Assembly: GCA_937959285.1 (NCBI GenBank)
Contig: CALGAR010000026.1
Coordinates: 1 to 64,000, forward strand
Direction of reading: 5' to 3'
From: an uncultured Bryobacterales bacterium
GTDB lineage: Bacteria; Acidobacteriota; Terriglobia; Bryobacterales; Bryobacteraceae
Length of the DNA stretch: 64,000 nt
The position numbers and the translations under genes are program-made. Under the pieces are notes generated by a model. That model was not told where the DNA came from, did not search any database, and worked only from the letters and a program-made list of their open reading frames with translations. Below, in pieces: positions 35,415-44,125 of this stretch. Every line of letters begins with the position of its first letter. The first letter of the stretch is position 1.

Positions 35415-36146
35415 TTATCGATCGTTCGTAAGGTGGAGTCCCTTGTGGATCGCGTACAAGGCAAGCTCGAGGCGGTCGGAGACGCCGAGCTTGTCGAAGA
35501 TATTGTGAAGGTGGTTCTTCACCGTTTGTTCGCTGATGAACATCTTCTCGGCCATTTCCTTGTTCTTGTAGCCCTGGGCTACAAGGGCGACGATCTCCCG
35601 CTCCCGCTGGCTCAGCGGAGAGCGCTCTCTCGTTTTGCCCTGAGGCTGGCCGATTGCGGGCTCTGACGGAGACGCGAACTGACGCATGACGGCAGCCGTG
35701 GTATGGGAATCCAGCCAGATTTCTCCCGCGTGGACCTTCCGGATGCTCTTGACGATCAGCTCCGGGGATGTCTGCTTCAATACAATTCCGGAGCAGCCAA
35801 GCTTCATCGCCTGCACGAATTCGTTCTTGTCCTCGGACGCTGTCAGGACGATGATCTTTGCATGATGGTTTAGATGCTGCAAGCTCTGAAGAGCTGATAA
35901 CCCGTCGAGGTTCGGCATCCTGAGGTCCAGCAGAATCACGTCCGGATCTGTCTCCTGAACCTTTTCCAGCACCTCGCGGCCGTCCGATGCTTCCCCGACT
36001 ACAACCAAATCCTCTTCAAGGGCAAGGAGCTTTTTTAACCCATCCCTTACGATCGGATGGTCGTCGGCGATGAGGACACGAATGGAAGCTGACTGTGCCT
36101 GTTCTGGAAGCGGCTCGTCCTGGAGTCCGGAGTGACCGTTAGCCAT
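35415..36146 (-). CDS. NarL/FixJ-type response regulator (second)
   Basis: 243 aa from the ATG at 36146, preceded by AAGGGA. It has an acidic/glutamine-rich 20-residue N-terminal extension, a receiver domain (RVLIADDHPIVRDGL, VILLDLRMPN), a linker and a LuxR-type HTH (LSQREREIVALVAQGYKNKEMAEKMF...TVKNHLHNIFDKLGV). It is upstream of the kinase-regulator pair on the same strand with a 147-nt gap. Its own promoter is well defined (36168-36196). Confidence 0.9.
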   Translation of the reverse strand: MANGHSGLQDEPLPEQAQSASIRVLIADDHPIVRDGLKKLLALEEDLVVVGEASDGREVLEKVQETDPDVILLDLRMPNLDGLSALQSLQHLNHHAKIIVLTASEDKNEFVQAMKLGCSGIVLKQTSPELIVKSIRKVHAGEIWLDSHTTAAVMRQFASPSEPAIGQPQGKTRERSPLSQREREIVALVAQGYKNKEMAEKMFISEQTVKNHLHNIFDKLGVSDRLELALYAIHKGLHLTNDR

Positions 36147-36167
36147 GATTGTTCCCTTCACGCATCG

Positions 36168-36229
36168 ATTCTAGAACCGGATTAGTACTACGTCAATTCA
36201 GGTAATTTAGTAGTACCCGATGAATTGAC
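36168..36229 (-). promoter_or_regulatory. Promoter with interlocked inverted repeats
   Basis: On the minus strand TTGACG (36196-36191) and TAGAAT (36173-36168) are separated by 17 nt, a strong sigma-70 promoter for the second NarL-type regulator. Two perfect inverted repeats interlock over it: GTACTAC (36185-36191) with GTAGTAC (36210-36216), and GTCAATTCA (36192-36200) with TGAATTGAC (36221-36229). One arm of the second repeat covers the -35. They lie upstream of the predicted start site and so act as DNA sites, not as RNA. Confidence 0.65.
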
Positions 36230-36295
36230 CTTAACAGAATCCCTCGGTCCCTGTCTTTGGTGGTAGGTGTCCTTGCTATAGGGATAGTACGGCAG

Positions 36296-38059
36296 CTACG
36301 GCTGACTCAGAGAAGCTTGATTCTCGCGCCCCTTTCCAGCATCATTCTGAGTCCAAGTTTCCGCGATCCCGTAGGCCCTATGTACATCCTGCAGGGTCAG
36401 AACTCCAACCAGACGGCTAGGGTCGGCGCGGCTCACCACCGGAAGCACCGGAAAGGGACCGAAGCACTGGAGCGCCGCATCGAGCGACATGTCCGGATAG
36501 AGGCGGGGCATCGTCTGTGTTTGCGTCGCCTCTCCGACGGTCCGTCCGCTGGCGGCCGGGTCTACGGCCGCTTCCTCCAGCTGGCACAAAGGCAGCCAGC
36601 CCCAGCGTCCTGATTCTTCCGCCACGAGGAGTCCGCCCTCCGGCGTCTGCTTCCCTAGCTCCACTGCTGCCGCAATGGGCGAAGCCGGGGTGGCCGGGGA
36701 ATGCCATGGCGGCTGCATGGCGTCCTCGACGCAAATTGTGCGCCTCTCTCGCTCGTGTTCGAGCGTCGGCAGCTCCAGCCCCTCGTGATGGGCGATCATG
36801 GCGAAGAAGGGCACCGGCTCGAGGCTTCGCGACATCAGGTAGGAGATGATGTTTGCGACCATCACCGGCACGATAATGACGTAGCTCGCGCTCACCTCAA
36901 AGACCATGAACACGGAGGTCATCGGAGCGCGGAAGACGCCGGCGAAGAACGTGCCGATTCCTACAAGGACGTAAGCGCTCGGCGCGCTGAGCGGTACCGG
37001 CCAGAACTGCTGAGCAAGGGCGCCAATGCCTCCGCCGATCATCGCTCCCGTAAATACCGTCGGCGCAAACATTCCTCCGGGAGTTCCCGCGCTGAAACAG
37101 AGCAGAGTCGCCACGACCTTAGCCAGCGCCAGGATCAGCAGCGTGTTCCAGGGATAGCGATTGTGCATTGCGCTGTCGACGGCTTCGTAACCCGCGCCCA
37201 TTACCTGCGGCAGCCAAAGTCCAACGAATCCGACCGCGAGTCCGGCAATCAGCGGCGCTCCAAAGCGGGTCTTCGGTTCATGCTTGTCCACCCACGCCCG
37301 GAGCCGGCCCGCCCCGCGGACGAACAGGACGGCAAGTAGTCCCGCGATCATCCCGATGCCGGCGTAGACGAACAGCTCTGACGGGTGCGTCAGGGTGAAC
37401 TCCGGCACATGGAACAGGGGTTGATCGCCCAGGAACCACCGGGTAACAACCACGGCTGAGACTGTGGAGAGCACGATCGACCCGAGGACTCTCGCGTTCC
37501 ACGATCCGACGACCTCCTCCATGACGAACAGAACCGCCGTGATTGGGGTGTTGAACGCCGCTGCAATGCCCGCGGCCGCGCCGACGGGTGCGATGCGCCG
37601 CATGCTGTCACGGGTAAGCCGGAAAACGCGGCCGAACAGTGATGCTGTTCCGGCTCCCATCTGCAAAGCTGGGTCCTCCGGACCAAGCGAGTTGCCCGCT
37701 CCAATCGACAGCGCGCAAGCAAGAAACTTGCCCGGCACCGTGCTCGACGGGACATAGCCATTCGAAATATAGAGAGCCGATTTTGTATGATTGACGCCGC
37801 TTCCGCGCGCTGCCCGGAATACGTACTGGATAAGCGCTACCGAGGCGAGGCCTCCGAGCGCTGGGGACAGCAGCGTCTGCGCGGTGTTGGTTCCGGCCGC
37901 GGTGCCGAGCACATGCCAATGAATGAAATCAATGGCGATGTGAAAGCAGACGATCAGCAAGCCGCTGCTGATGCCAATCAGGATCGACAGCACCAGGAAC
38001 CGGTGATCCTCGCTCATCGTAAACTGGTTGAGCCTGGCCCTAAAAACGTTCAAGTTCAC
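36296..38059 (-). CDS. ClC-family chloride channel/transporter with CBS domains
   Basis: 587 aa. About ten or more membrane segments, then two CBS domains (from about residue 445: ICVEDAMQPPWHSP and the second near MPRLYPDMSLDAALQ). ClC filter motifs: GSGV (usual GSGIP; here the proline is Asn), GNSLGPEDPALQMGA carrying the gating glutamate, and GGMFAPTVF. CBS domains in ClC proteins often bind adenine nucleotides. GTG start overlapping the TPR gene stop (GTGA). Confidence 0.9.
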   Translation of the reverse strand: MNLNVFRARLNQFTMSEDHRFLVLSILIGISSGLLIVCFHIAIDFIHWHVLGTAAGTNTAQTLLSPALGGLASVALIQYVFRAARGSGVNHTKSALYISNGYVPSSTVPGKFLACALSIGAGNSLGPEDPALQMGAGTASLFGRVFRLTRDSMRRIAPVGAAAGIAAAFNTPITAVLFVMEEVVGSWNARVLGSIVLSTVSAVVVTRWFLGDQPLFHVPEFTLTHPSELFVYAGIGMIAGLLAVLFVRGAGRLRAWVDKHEPKTRFGAPLIAGLAVGFVGLWLPQVMGAGYEAVDSAMHNRYPWNTLLILALAKVVATLLCFSAGTPGGMFAPTVFTGAMIGGGIGALAQQFWPVPLSAPSAYVLVGIGTFFAGVFRAPMTSVFMVFEVSASYVIIVPVMVANIISYLMSRSLEPVPFFAMIAHHEGLELPTLEHERERRTICVEDAMQPPWHSPATPASPIAAAVELGKQTPEGGLLVAEESGRWGWLPLCQLEEAAVDPAASGRTVGEATQTQTMPRLYPDMSLDAALQCFGPFPVLPVVSRADPSRLVGVLTLQDVHRAYGIAETWTQNDAGKGRENQASLSQP

Positions 38060-39183
38060 TGAGTAAGCCTCTCTGCAAGGATCGACAGCGCTCTATCTGT
38101 TACGGGCTGTTGCGGACAGGTTTCGTTGCGAGCCGTCCACACCTTATCAAGCGCAAAAAGATTTAGCTCCACGGCCTCCGAATCCAGACGCGTTACCCGC
38201 GCCTTCAGCCTTGCTTGCCCGGCCGCCAGAGCCTGGGCAGCAGAGGAAGGAGGTTGCGGCATCGATTCGACGCATTCGCGCAACAGGTCGGTTGCACGCT
38301 CCAGGAGGACCGTGCTGCGGCGGTATTGCTCCCTCGTGCTCAACCGTCGAATTGTGGGATCGAGGGAGAGAATCTCGGCAATGAGGTTGCTCCGCTCCTG
38401 ATACTCCAAATTTTGGGGGTCGACGGTCCGCGCCCGGCTGTAGGCGTTGAGAGCCTCGTGGTATTGCGCCCGATCAAAATAAGCTTCTCCGAGACCTGCA
38501 TAGGTATCGGCCGTCACATCCTTGGTCCTGGTCAGTTCCCGGTAGAGCGGGATCGCTCGCTCAGGCATGCCGTATCGCAGAAACCGGTCGGCCATCTGCC
38601 GCTTCATGTATGGGGTTTCCGGAACCTCGCTTTCCAACGCAATCAGCTCCGACAGCGCCTGTTTGATGGCGCCGTTCTCAGCGAGGAAGTCGGCCAGTTC
38701 CAGCCTGACCTGGTGGCGCTTGTTCACCGGATCGTCCGGCCAGTAGCCGAAGATCGCCCGGTGATAATAGGTCATGGAGGATTCAATGTCGTTCTGCTCG
38801 GCGCTGATCCGAGCCATCATCAGGTTTGCCTGCCCGTTCGTGGGATCGGCTCGAAGCGTCTCAGAGAGATATGTGGCCGCCTCCTTTGTTTGGCCGAGCT
38901 GCACAAGCGTGCGTGCGAGAGCGAGGACGTAGGCTGTGTTGTCCCGCGACAGGGACAAGGCTGCCCTGTAATGCTCAAGGGACTGGCTATAGCGCCTCTC
39001 CGCCGAGAGCCTTTCGGCTTCCTGAAACTCCTGACGCGCGAGGGCAGCCCGCTGAACGCGGTAGGCGCGCGTCAAAAAGCCCGTCATTACAAAGAGAGCA
39101 GCGATGCTGACAAAGGTGAGTAAAGTAGCCCAAGCGCCGCCCCACCGGCGAACCAGCTCCGGTAAGCGGGGAATCCAATCCAC
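38056..39183 (-). CDS. TPR-repeat membrane-anchored protein
   Basis: 375 aa from a GTG at 39183. One N-terminal membrane segment (TLLTFVSIAALFVMTGFL, residues about 20-38) followed by tetratricopeptide repeats, for example YSQSLEHYRAALSLSRDN, AATYLSETLRADPTNGQA and YHEALNAYSRARTVDPQN. A C-terminal helical tail has no clear homology. Likely a scaffold at the membrane; coupled to the ClC gene by a 4-nt overlap. Confidence 0.8.
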   Translation of the reverse strand: MDWIPRLPELVRRWGGAWATLLTFVSIAALFVMTGFLTRAYRVQRAALARQEFQEAERLSAERRYSQSLEHYRAALSLSRDNTAYVLALARTLVQLGQTKEAATYLSETLRADPTNGQANLMMARISAEQNDIESSMTYYHRAIFGYWPDDPVNKRHQVRLELADFLAENGAIKQALSELIALESEVPETPYMKRQMADRFLRYGMPERAIPLYRELTRTKDVTADTYAGLGEAYFDRAQYHEALNAYSRARTVDPQNLEYQERSNLIAEILSLDPTIRRLSTREQYRRSTVLLERATDLLRECVESMPQPPSSAAQALAAGQARLKARVTRLDSEAVELNLFALDKVWTARNETCPQQPVTDRALSILAERLTQ

Positions 39184-39215
39184 ACTATCCAGGATAACGC
39201 TACATTAACCGATAT

Positions 39216-40190
39216 TCACGCTCCGAGAAGCCGTGCGGCAGGTTTAGCAAAATACGTCAGGATAATCGAAGCGCCGGCCCGGCGGATTGACGTGAGCGAC
39301 TCCATCATGGCCCGTTCGAGGTCGAGCCATCCGTTCCGCGCCGCGGCGTGAATCATGCTGAACTCACCGCTCACCTGATAGGCTGCGATTGGCGTGTCGA
39401 AACGCTCCCGCGCGGCCCGAATCACATCCAGGTAGGGCATCGCAGGCTTGATCATAATCATGTCTGCCCCTTCCTCGATGTCGAGTTCAATTTCGCGCAT
39501 CGCCTCGAGCACGTTTGCAGGATCCATCTGGTAGCTTCGGCGATCCCCAAATTGGGGCGCCGACTCGGCAGCCTCTCGAAACGGTCCATAGAACACGCTC
39601 GCGTACTTTGCCGCGTAGGAGAGAATCGGAACTTTCGAAAATCCGTTTTCGTCCAGCCGCCGGCGGATCGCCGCGACGCGGCCATCCATCATGTCGGAAG
39701 GAGCCACAATATCGGCGCCGGCCTGAGCGTGCGTCAGCGCCGCCTGAGCCAGCCATTCGAGCGTCGTGTCGTTGTCCACATCCCCGTTCACGATCTTCCC
39801 GCAGTGGCCGTGGCTTGTGTACTCGCAGTTGCACACATCCGTGATCACGACCAGATCCGGCGCCTCCGCCTTGATCGCCCGGATCGCCCGCTGCACAATT
39901 CCGTTCGGATCGTAGTTTTCGGACGCCTCCTCATCCTTCCTGCTGGGAATGCCGAAGAGGATCACTCCGCCGATCCCCAGTTGGCGCACCTCGGCGCACT
40001 CGGCGACGATCTGGTCAATCGACATCTGGTATTGCCCCGGCATCGACTTGATCTCGCGCCGCACGCCCGAGCCCGGGCACACGAACAGCGGGAGGACGAA
40101 GCTGGATGGCGTCAACTGAGTCTCGCGCACCAGACGGCGGATCGGTTCCGAAGAGCGCAAGCGCCGGGGGCGGTGAATGGGAAAGGGCAT
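39216..40190 (-). CDS. hemB: Delta-aminolevulinic acid dehydratase (porphobilinogen synthase)
   Basis: 324 aa from the ATG at 40190. Condenses two 5-aminolevulinate molecules in tetrapyrrole synthesis. The metal-binding [11 protein letters not shown] cysteines indicate a zinc-type active site. The catalytic lysines lie in [15 protein letters not shown] and [12 protein letters not shown]. The last segment has [13 protein letters not shown]. The upstream frame to 40208 (TTG) would run through a palindrome and adds six unconserved residues. Confidence 0.95.
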   Translation of the reverse strand: MPFPIHRPRRLRSSEPIRRLVRETQLTPSSFVLPLFVCPGSGVRREIKSMPGQYQMSIDQIVAECAEVRQLGIGGVILFGIPSRKDEEASENYDPNGIVQRAIRAIKAEAPDLVVITDVCNCEYTSHGHCGKIVNGDVDNDTTLEWLAQAALTHAQAGADIVAPSDMMDGRVAAIRRRLDENGFSKVPILSYAAKYASVFYGPFREAAESAPQFGDRRSYQMDPANVLEAMREIELDIEEGADMIMIKPAMPYLDVIRAARERFDTPIAAYQVSGEFSMIHAAARNGWLDLERAMMESLTSIRRAGASIILTYFAKPAARLLGA

Positions 40191-40196
40191 ACATCC

Positions 40197-40211
40197 GGAT
40201 TGTAACAATCC
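40197..40211 (-). promoter_or_regulatory. Palindrome overlapping the hemB -10 element
   Basis: GGATTGT-A-ACAATCC is a perfect inverted repeat between divergent hemB and acylphosphatase genes. On the minus strand it contains TACAAT (40204-40199), a good -10 whose start site would fall 2-3 nt before the hemB ATG. A regulator bound there would block hemB transcription. Confidence 0.45.
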
Positions 40212-40260
40212 GCAAGGAATGGCAGCCCCGTGCTATCCTACCGTCGGCTCTTTACGAACT

Positions 40261-40548
40261 ATGTCTGAATCAAAGGCTACGGTCTCCCGGCGGTACTTCG
40301 TCTGGGGCAGGGTACAGGGAGTGGGATACCGGAACTTCGTTCAGCGGACCGCCTCCGCGCTGGGCTTGAAAGGGTACACGCGCAACCTGGACGACGGCAG
40401 GGTCGAGGTCTATGCTACCGGGACGATCGATCAGCTGTCGGCCCTCACCGGCTACCTCCACAAGGGGCCGCTATTGGCGGACGTCCGAGGGGTAGAGGAA
40501 GTGGAGACTGCGCCAGAGGCGTGCGACGGCTTTCGCATCCGGTACTAA
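40261..40548 (+). CDS. acyP: Acylphosphatase
   Basis: 95 aa. Hydrolyses acyl phosphates. Both catalytic residues are present: Arg24 in GRVQGVGYRNFV and Asn42 in GYTRNLDDGRVEVYATG. Size and fold pattern are normal. The ATG at 40261 lacks a clear Shine-Dalgarno sequence. A strong terminator follows. Confidence 0.93.
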   Translation: MSESKATVSRRYFVWGRVQGVGYRNFVQRTASALGLKGYTRNLDDGRVEVYATGTIDQLSALTGYLHKGPLLADVRGVEEVETAPEACDGFRIRY

Positions 40549-40581
40549 GAAAGCGGCTGCCCGCTGTGAGCAGCCGCTTTT
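40549..40581. terminator. Bidirectional rho-independent terminator
   Basis: Perfect 10-bp stem AAGCGGCTGC (40551-40560) / GCAGCCGCTT (40570-40579) with a 9-nt loop, flanked by A-rich and TTTT ends, between the convergent acylphosphatase and Oar-like genes. Best terminator in the window. Confidence 0.88.
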
Positions 40582-40604
40582 CGTTCGATGAATCCCCGCT
40601 GCGG

Positions 40605-43600
40605 CTAGTAGACCAGACGCAGACCGAGCTGTATGCTGCGCGGTGAACGGGCAGCGCTGACGATGCCAAAGTTCTGGGCGCCGAGAACACGGCCCGGAAT
40701 CAGGAAGTTGGGGTGATTCGGCAGATTGAGAAATTCGGCGCGGAATTGAATGCGCCGGTCTTCGCCGGGCAGCCGGAAATCGCGAAGCAGGGAAAGGTCG
40801 AGATTGACGATTCCATCGGCCCTCAGCAAATTTACTCCCTGATTGCCGAACTGAGCGGGCGCGGGCTGCCGGAAGGCGTCCGTATCAAACCACCGCGAGA
40901 GCGTGCGTTCTGAATTCGGAAGATTCGGGTTGCGCAGGACGTCGGCACGAAGTGCTCCGGCCGCTGAGAACACGGTGTTGGCCTGAGTGGTGACGGTGAA
41001 CGGCGCTCCCGATTGTAGGGTCAGGATCGATCCGACGCTCCAGTTGCCCGCAATGTGCCTCACCCACGAATCGGAGAGGAACTTCTTCCCGTTTCCGAAC
41101 GGCAGTTCATAGACGGAGCTCAGCGTCAGCCGGTGCCGTATGTCGTTCTCGCTGGGACCGTAGTCGGCCCTGCGATTGTAGTAGTTCGAGTAAGTGCCTC
41201 CTTCGGCTCCGATCACAGTGCCGCCTTCATTCGTATTGTTCAGGAACTTGGACCACGTGTACGTAGTCAGGAAATTGAAGCCGGAGGAAAACCGCTTTTC
41301 CGCCTTCAGCGCCATGGCGTGGTAATTCGATACGCCAAGCGTCGGAAAGATGAGCGATACGTTGCTGAACTGCGGGAATGGACGGTCCTTCTGTGTCGAA
41401 GTTGGCGAGAGGATCTCCGGCCGTACCTGGTTGATGGACAGGCTGGAGCTGGAGAGCTTGCGCGAGAGGTTTGCCAGATAGGCTGCCTCAACCAGTATGT
41501 TGCCCGGCAGTTCGCGTTGAATCGTAAAGTTGTACTGCATGGAGTAGCCGGTGCGCCGGTTTTCTTCGTAAAAGGTGACCGCCTGCGTCGGATTCGTACC
41601 TACTGGTACCGCTCCGAACGAATCGTCCAGAACCGGCTTGTCAAAATTGAGGCCCGGGACGCCGTCGCGCAGCACAAACGGGGCGGTGATGCCGTTATCG
41701 GGAGAGTTAATGTTTGCCGAGAGCTCAAAGCCAAGCGAGGCCGAGCTCGGCGCGCCTCCATCGAACGGATGGGCGAAGAATACACCGAATCCGCTCCGAA
41801 TGACAGTTTTCGTCGACCCGAAGGGTTTCCAGGCGAGACCAAAGCGAGGTCCAAAGTTATTCCAATCCGTGTTGTAGGGGGTGGTCCGGAAGCCGTCCAC
41901 GCCCATAAACCGGACGACGCCGGGCGTACCCGAAACAGGGTTGATCCGAGTCATGTCAAACCCATTCATCCGCTTGTTCTTGTCATAGATCGGCGTGTCC
42001 GTTTCCCAGCGAAGTCCGAGGTTCAACGTTAAGTCCCGGTGCACTGCCCAGTCGTCCTGGACAAAGCCTGCGAGATACCAGCTCCTTCGATCCAGCACTT
42101 CGGTCTGCCGGGCGCTGAAGGTAAGCGGCGTGCCGAGCAGGAGCGACGCCAGACTGTACCCCGTGCCCGATTGTCCCGGCTGGCCCGTCGAAAGCGGGTT
42201 GAAGCCGAAAGCTCCTGATGCCGTCGGCAGATTCACTTCGTAGTTGAAGGAGGGGCGGATCTCCGCGCCGAACTTCATCGTGTGTTTCCCGCGAACCCAA
42301 GAGAGGTTGTTGATGATCTGATACTGCTGAATCGGGAACTGACGCCGCTCCTGTGCATTAGTCCCCAATGTCTGAAAGCCGGCGACCGTGAATTGCGGGA
42401 ACGCGTGGTCCGGAATGCCAGTGAGACCGAGCCGGCTGGGCCAGTTGCCGCCCAGGCCGTACGACCGCTGATGATTGATGCGATTGCCGTAGGTGAATCG
42501 CAGCTCGTTCACGATGGTAGGCGATATAATCCGGGTCCACGTCGAGTAAACGAAGTTCTGATGCCGCAGTGCCTGCTGACGCGGATCCGCAGCGATGTCC
42601 GTCAATACGGTGGTGAAGTCGCGATTGTCGCTGTTGTACAGATAACGGCCGCTCAAGCGGTCTTTTGACGAAAGGTTATGGTCTACTTTCGCGAGGAGTG
42701 CATTGCGCGTGAGGATGCTTGAGTAATTGGTGCGATAGTTATTCGCCCCGCTCAGGTTGGAGGGGGGCGTATTGGGCATTGGCCAGAACTCGAGCAGCTT
42801 CAGCGCAACCGGATCAAGCCGGGAGGCGGGGATGATGTTGCCAGGGAACTGGTCGCGTACGACCCGGCCGTTCACAACGCGGCCAGTCGCCGGATCGAAA
42901 ATCGGCACGACGGCGCCGGCCGCGGTATATGTCGTCGAGAAATTTCCTGCCCGCTGGTCTGCTGTCGGAACAGTGAACGTGTCCGTGGCGCCCTCCCGCC
43001 GGCGCGAGCCTTCATAGGCAAAGTAGAAGAACGTCTTATCGCGGCCGTCGTATACCTTGGGAATGTAGACGGGACCGCCGATCGTAGCTCCGAAAACGTT
43101 ATAACGCAGAGGAGCGCGGACCTTTTCGCCATTTACCCAGGGCGCAAAAAAGTTAGCTGCGTCCAGTTTCTCATTGCGTAAGTATTCGTAAGCCGCGCCT
43201 CGAATTCGATTGGTGCCTGATTTCGTTGTGGCGACAATGACGCCGCCAGCGGAGCCGCCGTACTCTGCGGCATAGCTGTTCGCCAGCACCTTTACCTCAG
43301 CTACGGTTTCAACGGGAGGATCTGTATCCACCTGGCCGATGCCTAGCCGCATGTTCTGCACTGTGCCGCCATCCATGTAAAAGTTCTGGCTCTGCGTGCG
43401 GCCGCCCGCCAGGGAGAAGTTGGGTTTCTCGCCGTTGTCGTAGTTGACGAACACGGCTGCGCCCGTAATGTTGATGATGTTCATCGTGCGGCGGTCGCCG
43501 AGCGGCATATTCTCCACGGTCTTCGCTTCAACGAGCTGGCTGGCATCGGATGTACGCGTCTCGAGCAAAGAAGCCTGGGCGCTGACGGTGACACTTTCAG

Positions 43601-43949
43601 AGACAGCTCCGACCTCGAGAACGACGTCGAGCTCCAGCGCCTGTCCGGTCGTCAGGGTCAGACCTTCACGAACATACTTGCGGAATCCATCGCGCTCGAC
43701 CGTGATTGTGTAATTTCCGATCGGCAGCGGCTGCAGCGAATAAAAACCCGCTTCATTGGTTCGCACCGCCACTCTGAACTTGGTGGCAGGATTCAGAGCA
43801 ACAACTTCCGCATTCAGTATCGATGCGCCCTGACTGTCTCGTACGACCCCGCTTACGCTCGCCTGCGGCGACTGGGAAAACCCGGTGCTGAGAGAGAACA
43901 AGAACACAGGCACTAGAACGACATACGGCCTGCACCGCTTCCACGACAT
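40605..43949 (-). CDS. Oar-like TonB-dependent receptor with carboxypeptidase-regulatory domain
   Basis: 1114 aa from the ATG at 43949 (AAGGGG upstream). Signal peptide (residues 1-25), a CarboxypepD_reg-like beta-sandwich (about 28-115: SVSGVVRDSQGASILNAEV, FYSLQPLPIGNYTITV), a TonB plug region (LVEAKTVENMPLGDRRTM, SYAAEYGGSAGGVIVATTKSGTN) and a very large barrel ending in aromatic RLGLRLVY. This architecture is abundant in Acidobacteriota and similar to Myxococcus Oar. Probable role is import of large or oligomeric substrates; substrate unknown. Confidence 0.93.
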   Translation of the reverse strand: MSWKRCRPYVVLVPVFLFSLSTGFSQSPQASVSGVVRDSQGASILNAEVVALNPATKFRVAVRTNEAGFYSLQPLPIGNYTITVERDGFRKYVREGLTLTTGQALELDVVLEVGAVSESVTVSAQASLLETRTSDASQLVEAKTVENMPLGDRRTMNIINITGAAVFVNYDNGEKPNFSLAGGRTQSQNFYMDGGTVQNMRLGIGQVDTDPPVETVAEVKVLANSYAAEYGGSAGGVIVATTKSGTNRIRGAAYEYLRNEKLDAANFFAPWVNGEKVRAPLRYNVFGATIGGPVYIPKVYDGRDKTFFYFAYEGSRRREGATDTFTVPTADQRAGNFSTTYTAAGAVVPIFDPATGRVVNGRVVRDQFPGNIIPASRLDPVALKLLEFWPMPNTPPSNLSGANNYRTNYSSILTRNALLAKVDHNLSSKDRLSGRYLYNSDNRDFTTVLTDIAADPRQQALRHQNFVYSTWTRIISPTIVNELRFTYGNRINHQRSYGLGGNWPSRLGLTGIPDHAFPQFTVAGFQTLGTNAQERRQFPIQQYQIINNLSWVRGKHTMKFGAEIRPSFNYEVNLPTASGAFGFNPLSTGQPGQSGTGYSLASLLLGTPLTFSARQTEVLDRRSWYLAGFVQDDWAVHRDLTLNLGLRWETDTPIYDKNKRMNGFDMTRINPVSGTPGVVRFMGVDGFRTTPYNTDWNNFGPRFGLAWKPFGSTKTVIRSGFGVFFAHPFDGGAPSSASLGFELSANINSPDNGITAPFVLRDGVPGLNFDKPVLDDSFGAVPVGTNPTQAVTFYEENRRTGYSMQYNFTIQRELPGNILVEAAYLANLSRKLSSSSLSINQVRPEILSPTSTQKDRPFPQFSNVSLIFPTLGVSNYHAMALKAEKRFSSGFNFLTTYTWSKFLNNTNEGGTVIGAEGGTYSNYYNRRADYGPSENDIRHRLTLSSVYELPFGNGKKFLSDSWVRHIAGNWSVGSILTLQSGAPFTVTTQANTVFSAAGALRADVLRNPNLPNSERTLSRWFDTDAFRQPAPAQFGNQGVNLLRADGIVNLDLSLLRDFRLPGEDRRIQFRAEFLNLPNHPNFLIPGRVLGAQNFGIVSAARSPRSIQLGLRLVY

Positions 43950-44063
43950 AGATACCCCTTCGTCTAACACTGGCATATAGCCAGGTGATACAGCACCAGA
44001 TTGTAGCAGGAGTTACGGTTAGAAGTCTATAAAATTGATAGAAAATAGTGACTATGGGTTAAA

Positions 44064-44099
44064 GTGTGACGCTCCAACCATTTAGGCGGAGCGTCACAC
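44064..44099 (-). terminator. Terminator downstream of topA
   Basis: Perfect 12-bp stem GTGTGACGCTCC (44064-44075) / GGAGCGTCACAC (44088-44099) with a 12-nt loop, starting 27 nt after the topA stop. On the minus strand it is followed by TTTAA, a short T-tract. Confidence 0.7.
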
Positions 44100-44125
44100 G
44101 TCCGGAAGCCTGAAGAAATGAAGGG

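Noticed and set aside
40220..40234. TGGCAGCCCCGTGCT upstream of the acylphosphatase gene, resembling a sigma-54 site
   Set aside because: GG and GC are 9 nt apart, not 10; the spacing is strict.
41055..42032. Long plus-strand reading frame inside the Oar-like receptor gene (also 22694-23797 and 18068-19177 in other genes)
   Set aside because: Antisense shadows of G+C-rich coding sequence; no family resemblance and arginine-rich composition.
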